Assembly (NCBI GenBank): GCA_964345695.1 | Contig: CAYFSC010000122.1 | Coordinates: 1 to 9,320, forward strand | DNA from: CAYFSC01 sp964345695 | Lineage (GTDB): Bacteria; Bacteroidota; Rhodothermia; Rhodothermales; Salinibacteraceae | Length of the DNA: 9,320 nt | Direction: 5' to 3' | Shown here: positions 1 through 7,663 of the stretch, in pieces | How positions within the stretch are numbered: position 1 is the first letter of the stretch | Layout: each line of letters opens with the position of its first letter | Made by a program: the position numbers and the translations under genes | The notes under the pieces: model-generated | Database searches by the model: none | Told to the model about the DNA's origin: nothing | What the model saw: the letters and a program-made list of their open reading frames with translations, nothing else

Positions 1-1391
1 AGCGGGTTCGGCTCGTCCTCGATGCTACCGACGGGAACATCCGCCGTGGCCGGATCCAGCTCGCCGCGCTCCACACGGCTGTTGTTGATCAGGTCAGCCA
101 CCTCTTGCAGGCCGCCGCCAATCGAACCGCCCGACTGCAGAATGGCCTCGGCCTTCAGCAGATCCATCTCGTGGATCTCCATGACCGGCATCGGGCCATT
201 GGCGTTGTTGTTCGCGTAATCGCGGTACATGCTCGGGGTGCGGTCCGAGTAGTGGTACGTGCCACGGGCCGGCGGGAACGCGGTGAAGGCCGTTCCTTCA
301 AAGGTGAAGTCTTTGCCGTCAGTTTCCGGTCCGCCCGGTCCCTGGATGCGGCGGTCCGCTGTTTCGGTCACGTATGGATTCCGGTCGGCCACCGGCGTGT
401 CGAGCCAGTCCTCATAGCCGCCTGACTGGTCGGCGGGGCCGATCGTGCGGTAGTCGGCGCGCGACCACGTGCCCGGCAGCTCGCCGAAGAACTTCATGCA
501 GTCCCACTCGGTCGAGCCGTCGTCGTCGCCAATCGGAGCGAAGGTCTCCGTGATGCCCTCGTTGGCGAGGGTGTACACTTCCTGCCAGTTCACCTGCTGG
601 CGCTCCTCCGGCGTGCGGGCCACGGTGGCCAGGTACCGGGCCTTGTACGACTTGGCGAGCCGCACGAGGCGGTCGCTGGACACATCCAGACCGAAGATCC
701 AGTCTTCACCGGCAGTGATGGTGAAGTCGCTCGACTCTGCGATGCTGATGGCCCGATCCAGCTTCTCAATCGCGAACTGGTTGACCTGCTGGTACGGCTG
801 CAGTTGCAGGTCCGCCGTTCCGGCTGCCACGGCGTTCAGGTCCGTGGTCTCGTCGACGAGGAAGGCGCGGTCGAAGCGGGCCGCCAGATCGCCGTAGGAG
901 AGGCCCAGGACGAAGTTCACGGTTGCCTGGATCTTCGCGGCACTCCCGTCTCCAAGCTCCGTGTTCAACGCATCCGGGCCGATCCGCTCGATCGAGTTCA
1001 GCACGTCCGAGGCGTTCGAGATGGCGACGTAGTGGTCAAACCACGGCTCCTCGGTGGACGGCGCACGGGAGTAGGCCGAGCTGTTGTTCCAAGCAATGCG
1101 CGGCTCGGACGACATGTCGTTCATCGCCCAGTTCGCCCACGAGCAGGAGTGCGAGCCGGCCAGCGTGGAGTACATCATCGAGTTATCGCACCACTGCGTG
1201 GCCTGCCAGAAATTGCGGAAGGTGTCGCCCGCAATGTTCTCAACGTCCTGGGCCGACGCGAGGACCTGTTCACGGTCCGGGCTATTGGTGTTTTCGACGG
1301 AGAGGTCCTGGCATCCGACCAGGACAGCCGTCATGAATAAGAGGAGGCTGTACGAGACAGCTCTCGAAAGGGTCGTAGACATATTCATCAT
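1..1391 (-). CDS. SusD/RagB-family outer-membrane nutrient-binding lipoprotein (C-terminus cut by the window edge)
   Basis: This reading frame is open from the ATG at 1391 to the left edge, giving 463 complete codons without a stop; the real C-terminus lies outside. SusD proteins are surface lipoproteins that cap a SusC channel and capture its substrate. Residues 8-26 form a hydrophobic signal ending in the lipobox LVGC, so Cys27 would be the lipidated residue, followed by QDLS. The body is helix-rich as expected of the TPR-like SusD fold. The stretch from about residue 402 (MEIHEMDLLKAEAIL, then ADLINNSRVERGEL) matches the conserved TPR and 'IN..R.R.GL' region of the family. Start choice is loose: in-frame ATGs at 1391, 1388 and 1382 all leave a usable signal peptide, and no Shine-Dalgarno sequence discriminates. 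It lies 117 bases downstream of susC on the same strand, the normal susC-susD order. The mature part also has Cys68, Cys83 and Cys298. The ligand is unknown. Confidence 0.9.
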   Translation of the reverse strand, partial: MMNMSTTLSRAVSYSLLLFMTAVLVGCQDLSVENTNSPDREQVLASAQDVENIAGDTFRNFWQATQWCDNSMMYSTLAGSHSCSWANWAMNDMSSEPRIAWNNSSAYSRAPSTEEPWFDHYVAISNASDVLNSIERIGPDALNTELGDGSAAKIQATVNFVLGLSYGDLAARFDRAFLVDETTDLNAVAAGTADLQLQPYQQVNQFAIEKLDRAISIAESSDFTITAGEDWIFGLDVSSDRLVRLAKSYKARYLATVARTPEERQQVNWQEVYTLANEGITETFAPIGDDDGSTEWDCMKFFGELPGTWSRADYRTIGPADQSGGYEDWLDTPVADRNPYVTETADRRIQGPGGPETDGKDFTFEGTAFTAFPPARGTYHYSDRTPSMYRDYANNNANGPMPVMEIHEMDLLKAEAILQSGGSIGGGLQEVADLINNSRVERGELDPATADVPVGSIEDEPNP

Positions 1392-1428
1392 ACTAATAGG
1401 GTGTAGAAACGGGGCGTTAGAGCAGCGC

Positions 1429-1477
1429 GCGTGTGCGGCGTGCCGGATCGCCGGAGCTCTCCGGCACGCCTCCACGC
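1429..1477 (-). promoter_or_regulatory. Intercistronic hairpin between susC and susD
   Basis: A perfect 11-base inverted repeat (GGCGTGCCGGA at 1437-1447 against TCCGGCACGCC at 1460-1470) encloses a 12-base loop. Beyond a small internal loop (3 and 2 bases), a further 5-base pair of arms (1429-1433 with 1473-1477) extends the stem. Read in the gene direction, it sits about 32 bases after the susC stop and about 38 bases before the susD start. No T-run follows it on the minus strand, so it does not look like an intrinsic terminator. The likely role (inference) is protecting the upstream susC message, partially attenuating susD, or processing the dicistronic transcript. Confidence 0.6.
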
Positions 1478-1508
1478 ACAGCAATCGTCGGTCGTTAGGA
1501 GCCGTCAC

Positions 1509-4500
1509 CTAGAACTGGAAGGTGATGCGTCCGGTGATCGTCCGGAACGGGGGATAGTTGAAGTTATCCACCCGGAACAGCGACGAGTCGTCGTTGGCAC
1601 TGTCAGGATTGTTCGCCCCCACTTCCGGATCAAAGCCGTCGTAGTCGGTGAAGGTGAACAGATTCCGGCCGATCACGCTGAATTCCAGGCGGTTCAGCAC
1701 GTTGGCGTTGCCGAAGAGGTTGTTCAGCTTCGCCCGGTCGAAGGTATATCCGAGCGACAGCTCCCGCACCTTGACGAACGTTGCATCTTCCACGAAGTGA
1801 TTGTTCTTGTTCGTGGCGTCGTACAGCGTCTCGTAATAGGTGTTGGGTTTCTTCAGCCCCTCTGCCTTGCCAAACTCGTCCTGGTCTTCGTTGCGGCCGT
1901 CGCGGTAGCTCCACTGCCGCGTGAAGTTGTAGACGTCGCCGCCCGCCTGCGTGCTGACGAGGGTGTAAAGCGAAAACCCTTTCCAGTTGAAGGTGGTGTT
2001 GAAGTTGACGTTGTAGTTGGGCACCGTGTCTCCAATCTGGAAGAAGGTCTCGCCCTCTTCGTTTTGGAACTTGAACGGAATGCCCCAGGCCAGGTCGCCC
2101 TGTCCGTCTCCGTCAACATCTACGCTCGTGCCCCAGAGGTCTTTCGCAAAGCCGTCGCGGAAGGTATTGCCTTCGCCTACGGGCACCATGTAGCCGTCGT
2201 CATTCACGTCGAACGCCGATGGATTGAAGCCCATCGTCTGAAGTTGGCTGGTTTCCCTAACCCACTTCGCGCCGTACATGGCGCCGAGGTCCTCTTCGGC
2301 TCGGAAGAAGAACAGGTTCTCCGGTCCAGTGCGGAAGGCATTGGCGTTGAAGTCTCTGATCTTCTGGCGAGTGCGGTCAAAATTCACGCCGAAGCTCCAG
2401 TTCATGTTGCGCTTCCGCACGAGGTCGGCCGAGATGCTGGCCTCCAGCGTGTTTGACTCCAGCGTTCCGGCATTCTGCCACTGGGCCTCGAAGCCCACCG
2501 GTCCTGCAAGCGGCACACGCAGAAGTTGATCCTCAACGTCGGTCACCGCATACGTCACGTCGACGAAGACGCGATCCAGAATGCCCATCTCCACGCCGAA
2601 CTCCTGCTCGGTGGAAAGCTCCGGCTTCAGGTCGTCGTTGCCGAGCGTGTTCTTCGAGAAGGTGCCGTTGCTAAGATCAAACGTTTCGTATTGCGCCGAG
2701 AAATTCGGGCGCGCGCCGGCGGTCCCGTACGAGTAACGGAGCTTGAACTCGTTGATGCTCTCGAACGGCCAGAATTCCTCCTGCGAGATGCGGTACGCTC
2801 CTGCCGCGCGGAAGAACGTCTGCCAGCGCTCATCGGCACCGAACAGCGAGGAGCCGTCGCGCCGCACGAGGACGTCGGCGATGTACCGGTCTCTGTAATC
2901 GCCCTCGACCGAGCCGTAGAAGCTCTCCGAACGGATGGTCGACTCGAAGGAGGTGTTGACCTTGTTGCCGCCCTGGTTCTCGTCGAGGCCGTTGCTCAGG
3001 CTCGGGATGCCCTGGGTGGCGAGATTCGTGACCTCCGTCAGAGTATTCGAGAACTCGGTATTCTCCACCTGATACTTAAACTGCGAGCGCCCCGTAAAGT
3101 CACCGAAGTCCTTTCGCAGCGATGCCGTAAGGTCGGCGTTCAGCGCCTCCTCAACGATGTTTTGCTTCTCGGTCCGACCGTCGTTGATCGAGCTCGGGTC
3201 GATGGTCTGGAAGCCCCGATCGTAGAACTCGGAGTCTTCCCGGTCCAGGCGGTCGTAGCTCATGTTTCCCTGGAGCGTCACCCATTCGTAGGGGGAGTAT
3301 TCGCCGCGAACACTGCCGAGGAACCGCGACCGGTTTACGTCGATGTCGGAGTTCTCGATCATGTAGAGCGGGTTGATCTCTTGCGAGAACGGATCCGGCT
3401 GCACCAACAACTCGCCATTCTCATCGCGCGCCGTCAGGTCCGAGAGCGGACTCGTGAACATAAGCGAGAAGAACGGATCTTCCTGGTCGATCTGGTTGAT
3501 GTCGCCATTGTCCGACTGCGAGTAGAAGCCGGAGGCCCGGATCGACACGTTGTCCGCGGGGCGGTGGTCGAGGTTGAGGCGGAATTGCTTGCGGTCGTAC
3601 GACTTCGTATCGACCGGCCCCTGCACGGCGCCCCCCTCGTGGGTGTTCGTGAACGACAGGCGGAAGTTCGTCCGCTCCGTGTTCTGGCTCACGGCGACGT
3701 AGTTGGTCCAGGTGTTGCCGGGCTCGAAGAACTGATCAAACGCATCGAAGGTCTGGTAGGAGTCGCCGCTCTTGCGCACCAGCTCGCCGTAGGGATTGTC
3801 TCGGAAGGAGGTGCCGTTCGGACCACTTTCGTCCTGGGCCGCCCCTTCTCCGAAATCAACCGGGTTGCTGTTCTGGTCGATCAGTTGCCCCTGGCCATTC
3901 GTGCGCAGTGAGTGCGAGCGGTTGTCCGTCAGGTTTTCCCTGAGCGACTGCCACCCAAACTCGTTGCGAACGGTCACGCGGGTCTGTCCAAGCGGGGTTT
4001 CGCCGCCGCGTTGCGTCGTAATGTTAATGACGCCAGCCTGCGCCCGCGAGCCGTACAGCGACGACGCCGCCGCCCCTTTCACGATTTCGATGTTCTTGAT
4101 GTCGAGCGTGCCGATGTCCACCTGGTCGGCGCCAAGAATGACGCCGTCCACGATGAAGAGCGGAGAGTTATCGCCCGTCAGACTCGTCGATCCGCGCAGG
4201 CGGACCGAGAACCCGGACCCGGGCTGGCCCGAGGAGCCAACGATGGACGCACCGGCCACCTTGCCCTGCAGCGAACCGAGCGCGTTCGACGCCGGGGCCT
4301 TGTCGAGCTGGGCGGTGCTGACCTGATCGACGCTAAAGGACAATTTGGCTTTCGGGGTTTCGGAGGTCACGCCGGTTACGACGACCTCGTTGAGCTCCGA
4401 CATCGAGGGCGCCAACCGAAAGTTCTCTTCGATCTCTTCCCCGGCCTGGAGCGACACCTCTCGCTCGATCGACCGGTAGCCGACAAAGCTGACGCGAAGG

Positions 4501-4724
4501 GTTTTGTCCCCCGCGCTCACCTCTCCGATTCGGTACATGCCATCCGGCCCGGTGGCGGTACCTACGCCGGTTTCCACAACTTGAACGGTTGCGCCGGGAA
4601 GGGGATCGTCGGTTTGTGCATCGAGGACTTGCCCGGAGATGACGCCTGACTGTGCCCAGGTGAGCCCTGGGGCCAGCAAGCACAGCAAAAGCCCCCATGC
4701 GAGTCGCTGTAACAATGCTCTCAT
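1509..4724 (-). CDS. SusC/RagA-family TonB-linked outer-membrane transporter
   Basis: The 1071-residue protein is a complete SusC-type importer, which moves oligosaccharides, peptides or similar nutrients across the outer membrane using TonB energy. Residues 1-24 are a clear signal peptide (MRALLQ, a leucine-rich core, then TWA-QS), which is why I start at the ATG at 4724 rather than 61 codons upstream. Residues 28-112 are a carboxypeptidase-regulatory-like domain (GQVLDAQTDDPLPGATVQV, later GYRSIEREV) ending in the NEVVVTG stretch typical of SusC. Residues about 120-240 are the plug, with the SusC hallmarks LQGKVAGA, LFIVDGV, IEIVKGAAASSLYG and GVINITT. The rest is the beta-barrel, ending in ITFQF with the terminal Phe expected for BAM insertion. 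Two Asp-rich loops (839-844 and 869-877) resemble calcium loops. The SusD partner follows directly. The family is certain; the substrate is not inferable. Confidence 0.96.
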   Translation of the reverse strand: MRALLQRLAWGLLLCLLAPGLTWAQSGVISGQVLDAQTDDPLPGATVQVVETGVGTATGPDGMYRIGEVSAGDKTLRVSFVGYRSIEREVSLQAGEEIEENFRLAPSMSELNEVVVTGVTSETPKAKLSFSVDQVSTAQLDKAPASNALGSLQGKVAGASIVGSSGQPGSGFSVRLRGSTSLTGDNSPLFIVDGVILGADQVDIGTLDIKNIEIVKGAAASSLYGSRAQAGVINITTQRGGETPLGQTRVTVRNEFGWQSLRENLTDNRSHSLRTNGQGQLIDQNSNPVDFGEGAAQDESGPNGTSFRDNPYGELVRKSGDSYQTFDAFDQFFEPGNTWTNYVAVSQNTERTNFRLSFTNTHEGGAVQGPVDTKSYDRKQFRLNLDHRPADNVSIRASGFYSQSDNGDINQIDQEDPFFSLMFTSPLSDLTARDENGELLVQPDPFSQEINPLYMIENSDIDVNRSRFLGSVRGEYSPYEWVTLQGNMSYDRLDREDSEFYDRGFQTIDPSSINDGRTEKQNIVEEALNADLTASLRKDFGDFTGRSQFKYQVENTEFSNTLTEVTNLATQGIPSLSNGLDENQGGNKVNTSFESTIRSESFYGSVEGDYRDRYIADVLVRRDGSSLFGADERWQTFFRAAGAYRISQEEFWPFESINEFKLRYSYGTAGARPNFSAQYETFDLSNGTFSKNTLGNDDLKPELSTEQEFGVEMGILDRVFVDVTYAVTDVEDQLLRVPLAGPVGFEAQWQNAGTLESNTLEASISADLVRKRNMNWSFGVNFDRTRQKIRDFNANAFRTGPENLFFFRAEEDLGAMYGAKWVRETSQLQTMGFNPSAFDVNDDGYMVPVGEGNTFRDGFAKDLWGTSVDVDGDGQGDLAWGIPFKFQNEEGETFFQIGDTVPNYNVNFNTTFNWKGFSLYTLVSTQAGGDVYNFTRQWSYRDGRNEDQDEFGKAEGLKKPNTYYETLYDATNKNNHFVEDATFVKVRELSLGYTFDRAKLNNLFGNANVLNRLEFSVIGRNLFTFTDYDGFDPEVGANNPDSANDDSSLFRVDNFNYPPFRTITGRITFQF

Positions 4725-4910
4725 GACTGGTCTGGTGATTCTGAAAGTGATGAGTGATGGTACAACAGAGATCCGCCGCTGCACCGGGCGAGAGGCCCTT
4801 TCTCTCATGGGGGCGGTGGGAGACGCTACCACAAGAGGTGTGGGCACAGAGGAGGACATCTGCGTATCGTGTGTACGAACGATAAACCATGTCAGAGTGA
4901 GAATCAACCG

Positions 4911-4945
4911 CAGATTTAGATTCTTCTCCGGAACCGCTTTTCAAA
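4911..4945 (-). promoter_or_regulatory. Candidate Bacteroidota-type promoter for susC
   Basis: On the minus strand, TTTG (4945-4942) is followed after 23 bases by TAAATCTG (4918-4911). This differs by one base from the Bacteroidota -7 consensus TAnnTTTG, paired with the -33 element TTTG/TTG. The spacing is at the long end of what is reported for the phylum. It would give an untranslated leader of roughly 180 bases before the start at 4724. It lies in one of the few AT-rich patches of the intergenic region. This is a motif match only, and such short motifs occur by chance. Confidence 0.35.
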
Positions 4946-5036
4946 TCGGCCTCCTTCGTCGTAGAAGCGGTTTCGGGTTCCTGTCTCCACTCTCGCACCG
5001 TTTCCCTGCACGCCCCGCCCTTCCCTTTCGGGCTAT

Positions 5037-5063
5037 CCCGTTTGTTTTTCCGGACAAACAGGG
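5037..5063. repeat. Inverted repeat in the divergent intergenic region
   Basis: GTTTGT (5040-5045) pairs with ACAAAC (5054-5059) across an 8-base loop. CCC (5037-5039) with GGG (5061-5063) extends the stem past a single bulged A at 5060. It lies upstream of both flanking genes and has no T-run on either side, so it is not a terminator for either of them. It could be a regulator-binding dyad or just a chance structure. Confidence 0.4.
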
Positions 5064-5117
5064 ACGGACCGATCGGGCGTCCGGCCGGACACCGGCCGCA
5101 GTCCCGCACAGACGGAT

Positions 5118-5156
5118 GCTTTGCCTAGATCACATTATTGTTACATACGGTTTTGC
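5118..5156 (+). promoter_or_regulatory. AT-rich patch, possible promoter of the ydbS-ydbT-like operon
   Basis: This is an AT-rich island in otherwise GC-rich DNA, about 210 bases before the first rightward ATG. TTTG at 5120-5123 is followed 18 bases later by TACATACG (5142-5149), which matches only four of the six fixed positions of the Bacteroidota -7 element TAnnTTTG. The match is weak; composition and position are the main support. Confidence 0.25.
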
Positions 5157-5362
5157 CCGGATTGGGGGCTCCTGACAGCTACGTACGTCAGTTAGTCGTG
5201 CGTCCTTTCGCGAAGGCCCACCGCTCGGCAGGGCGGAGCTGTCCGGTCCTCCGGGCCTCCACAGACGACGGCGGGATGCGGCCGCCTTCGGGAAACCTCC
5301 CTCCTGCAGCCCGCTTTAACGTTCCCGTTTTCGTTCGTCTCCCACGCGCTGGACGGCCCCTG

Positions 5363-5914
5363 ATGGACACGGCCTCTCCTCCCCCTTCTGCTCCCGATCC
5401 TACCAACGAGCCCCCGCTCCCCGACTCGGACGTTCAGTCGCTGCACCCCTCGATTCGGACGGTCTGGCGCATTAAACTCGCCGGGCTAGCGGCGCTCGCC
5501 TTCTTCGCCGTGCTGTTCTACGACCTGACGCACTTGTTCGACCCGTCGCCGTGGGTGCCCTTTGGTGTGCCGTCGGGGATTTTCCTTGCACTCAGCGCGC
5601 TGCTGTGCTGGGGCTGGCCCCGGCTGCGCTACCGCGCCTGGGGCTTTGCTGTCCGTCCCGAAGAGCTGTACCGGGAGCACGGCGTCCTAAATCACGTACG
5701 AACCATCGTGCCGCTCCGGCGCATCCAGCACCTCGATGTGTCGCAGGATCTGCTGGAGCGCGAGTTTTCGCTCGGACGCCTCATCGTCCACACGGCCGGC
5801 TCGCGCAGCAGCGACGTAGTCATCCCCGGCCTGAAGCTGACCGACGCCGAGCGCATCCGCGATGAGGTCAAACGGTTCATCCTCGAAGATCCTCTCACGG
5901 AAGACCCGGTGTGA
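5363..5914 (+). CDS. YdbS-like membrane protein with one bacterial PH (bPH2/DUF304) domain
   Basis: The protein has 183 residues. Residues 1-26 are a Pro/Ser/Asp-rich, probably disordered cytosolic tail. Residues about 35-58 and 65-88 are two hydrophobic segments forming a membrane hairpin. Residues about 92-170 form the bPH2 domain, with the family pattern RAWGFAVRPEELYREHGVL, PLRRIQHLDVSQ.LLER.FSLGRL and HTAG followed by VIPGL. In Bacillus subtilis the YdbS/YdbT pair belongs to the SigW cell-envelope stress regulon and helps resist amylocyclicin-type bacteriocins; the molecular mechanism is not established, so the role here is inferred from the family. I start at the ATG at 5363 because translation upstream looks like non-coding DNA; an in-frame ATG at 5276 would add 29 residues. 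The stop overlaps the start of the next gene, indicating translational coupling and a joint complex. Confidence 0.87.
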   Translation: MDTASPPPSAPDPTNEPPLPDSDVQSLHPSIRTVWRIKLAGLAALAFFAVLFYDLTHLFDPSPWVPFGVPSGIFLALSALLCWGWPRLRYRAWGFAVRPEELYREHGVLNHVRTIVPLRRIQHLDVSQDLLEREFSLGRLIVHTAGSRSSDVVIPGLKLTDAERIRDEVKRFILEDPLTEDPV

Positions 5915-7644
5915 TGCCGTCCTCCGCTTCCTCGACGTCGGACCCCTCCCCGAACGGAGCCCGTCCGCCGGACTCCGCCCCTTCGGAGGACCCGTCCGCG
6001 TCGTCTACGCCCGATGCTGCGTCGACGTACGCCACGGAACCGGATACGCTGGGCACCGCCCATGAGCCCAATCGCCTGCATCCGCTGACGTTGCTGCAGC
6101 GCCTGCTGGCCAGCCTTCCGGCCTTTCTGGTGATTCTGTTCCCCATTCTGCAGAATCCCAGCTCCGAGAATCTCTTTTCGCTCGTGCTGTCGGTGGTGTT
6201 CGCCGTCTTCGCAATTCCGGCCATCGTGCTGCAGTACTGGCGATTTAGCTACCGCATCGAGCCGCGGCAGATCGTCATCCAGAGCGGCGTGTTCAACCGC
6301 CAGAATCGCAGCATCCCCATCGAGCGGGTGCAGAACATCCAGATTCAGCAAAACCTGATCGCCCAGATCTTCAGCATCGCCAAGGTGCAGGTCCAGACGG
6401 CCGGCAGTTCCTCCACCGAGGGCACGCTGGAGTACGTCGGGCTGCAACAGGCCCACCGCATTCGGCAAACGATCCGCTCCTTCCAACGCCAGCAGGCGGA
6501 TGTTGATGCGGACGACGCGGCGGCCGAGGACGTGGAGGCGGAGAAGACGGCGGCTGCTTCGGCCCCGACGACCGAGACGCTCTATACCATGTCGCTCGGT
6601 CGCGTGCTGCTGTCGGGAGCGTTCCGGTTTTCGTTTCTCTACATCGCGATCATCTTCTCGGCCCTGCAGTTCGTGGAGCCCGACACGCTTCTGCAGTGGG
6701 CTTTCTCGTCCGATCAGGTCGACCAGGTGACGGCGGCGATCACTTCGCACCCGGCCCTCACAGCGCTTGTTAGCATTGCCCTGGCGGCGCTCCTGGGATG
6801 GATCTCCGGCATTCTGCTGCACCTGAACCGCAACTACAGCTTCAAGCTTTGGCTGGAAGACGACAAGCTCCGCAAGCGGCACGGGCTGTTTACCGTCACG
6901 GAGGGCACGATCCCGTTGGAGAAGGTGCAAACCCTGGTCTTGAAGACGAACCCGCTGATGCGGGCCTTCGGTTGGCACGAGCTGGAGGTCCAGACCGTGG
7001 GGCGCGACGTCGAGGAGCAGGGGCACCGGGTCATCGTTCCCTTTGCGCAGCTGGAGCCGATCGTGGCGCTGGCGCAGCGTATCCGTCCGTTCGAGATCCC
7101 GGCCTCGTTCGGCTCGGTGTCGCCGCTGACAATCCGGCGCCGGTTCGTTCGCTACAGCGTGGCGCTGTCGGCCGTGCTGCTGCCGGGCGTCTACTTCTGG
7201 CCGGTCGACTGGTGGCACCCGGGGGGCGTGGCCCTGCCGTGGTGGGGCTTTGCGCTCGTGCCCGGCCTCCTGCTGGTGGCGCTGCTGCAGTACCGCTACC
7301 ACGGCTACTCGGTGCAGGACGACGGCATGTACATCCGGCGGGGCGTGCTCTCCCACTACCTCTGGATGATCCCGACCGAGAAGTTTCACGTCTTCTACGA
7401 CACGGCGTCCGTCTTTCAACAGCGCCTGCACCTCAAAACGCTGTTCGTGGACACGGCCGGTGCGGCGGCGTTTGCCTACCCGGAGGTGATCGACCTTCCG
7501 GAAGAGGAGGCCGACGAACAGCTGCTGGACCTGCATGATCGCTTCCAGCACCTCTACCACAACCGCATCGAGGCCGCCACGGGATCGGCCAGCACGCGGC
7601 TGTCGGAAGAAGAACGCCCCCAACTGCCAGACGAGATCGGCTGA
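5914..7644 (+). CDS. YdbT-like membrane protein with three 2TM-bPH2 (DUF304) modules
   Basis: The 576-residue polytopic protein is built of three repeats, each a pair of membrane helices followed by a bPH2 domain. Module 1 has helices at about 63-79 and 86-106 and PH at 111-190 (IPIERVQNIQIQQN, then VQTAGSSS). Module 2 has helices at 230-252 and 279-302 and PH at 306-390 (IPLEKVQTLVLKTNPLMRAFG). Module 3 has helices at 411-429 and 442-460 and PH at 462-550 (IPTEKFHVFYDTASVFQQRL, FVDTAGAAA). An acidic, Ala-rich linker (about 195-222) joins modules 1 and 2, and residues 1-53 are a disordered Ser/Pro/Asp-rich tail. At 576 residues it is somewhat longer than Bacillus YdbT, mostly through these additions. 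The start at ATG 5914 shares one base with the upstream TGA (TGATG); the GTG at 5911 is an alternative. A weak GGAAG lies upstream. A function with its YdbS-like partner in envelope stress or bacteriocin tolerance is inferred from the family. Confidence 0.87.
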   Translation: MPSSASSTSDPSPNGARPPDSAPSEDPSASSTPDAASTYATEPDTLGTAHEPNRLHPLTLLQRLLASLPAFLVILFPILQNPSSENLFSLVLSVVFAVFAIPAIVLQYWRFSYRIEPRQIVIQSGVFNRQNRSIPIERVQNIQIQQNLIAQIFSIAKVQVQTAGSSSTEGTLEYVGLQQAHRIRQTIRSFQRQQADVDADDAAAEDVEAEKTAAASAPTTETLYTMSLGRVLLSGAFRFSFLYIAIIFSALQFVEPDTLLQWAFSSDQVDQVTAAITSHPALTALVSIALAALLGWISGILLHLNRNYSFKLWLEDDKLRKRHGLFTVTEGTIPLEKVQTLVLKTNPLMRAFGWHELEVQTVGRDVEEQGHRVIVPFAQLEPIVALAQRIRPFEIPASFGSVSPLTIRRRFVRYSVALSAVLLPGVYFWPVDWWHPGGVALPWWGFALVPGLLLVALLQYRYHGYSVQDDGMYIRRGVLSHYLWMIPTEKFHVFYDTASVFQQRLHLKTLFVDTAGAAAFAYPEVIDLPEEEADEQLLDLHDRFQHLYHNRIEAATGSASTRLSEEERPQLPDEIG

Positions 7645-7663
7645 TGGACTTCTCGGTTGTGGG

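Larger units (their letters stand above)
4725..5362. other. Divergent intergenic region without a convincing gene
   Basis: These 638 bases separate leftward susC from the rightward PH-protein operon. Reading frames cross it on both strands, but they are unanchored extensions of the flanking genes or composition-driven frames without recognisable motifs. Besides the promoter candidates and hairpin listed separately, there are two weaker dyads. AACCGCTT (4932-4939) pairs with AAGCGGTT (4965-4972), overlapping the susC promoter candidate. CTGAC (5172-5176) pairs with GTCAG (5187-5191) around a TACGTA core. Either could be an operator, but nothing identifies a regulator. Confidence 0.7.

Noticed and set aside
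1431..2456. A 341-codon open frame on the plus strand over the susC 3' end
   Set aside because: Antisense shadow of SusC with no membrane, catalytic or fold motif; it also starts inside the intercistronic hairpin.
2526..3911. A 461-codon open frame on the plus strand opposite susC
   Set aside because: It is antisense to the SusC barrel with low-complexity Arg/Val/Leu-rich translation and no motif; it is a mirror of SusC codon use.
4725..4907. The 61-codon upstream extension of SusC (ATG at 4907)
   Set aside because: The extension would bury a textbook signal peptide (starting MRALLQ) in the middle of the protein and overlaps the region just downstream of the best promoter candidate.
5138..5362. 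Upstream extension of the YdbS-like protein
   Set aside because: The extension begins at a non-ATG codon in an AT-rich promoter-like patch and its translation shows no family similarity; ATG 5363 leaves the full 2TM-PH module.
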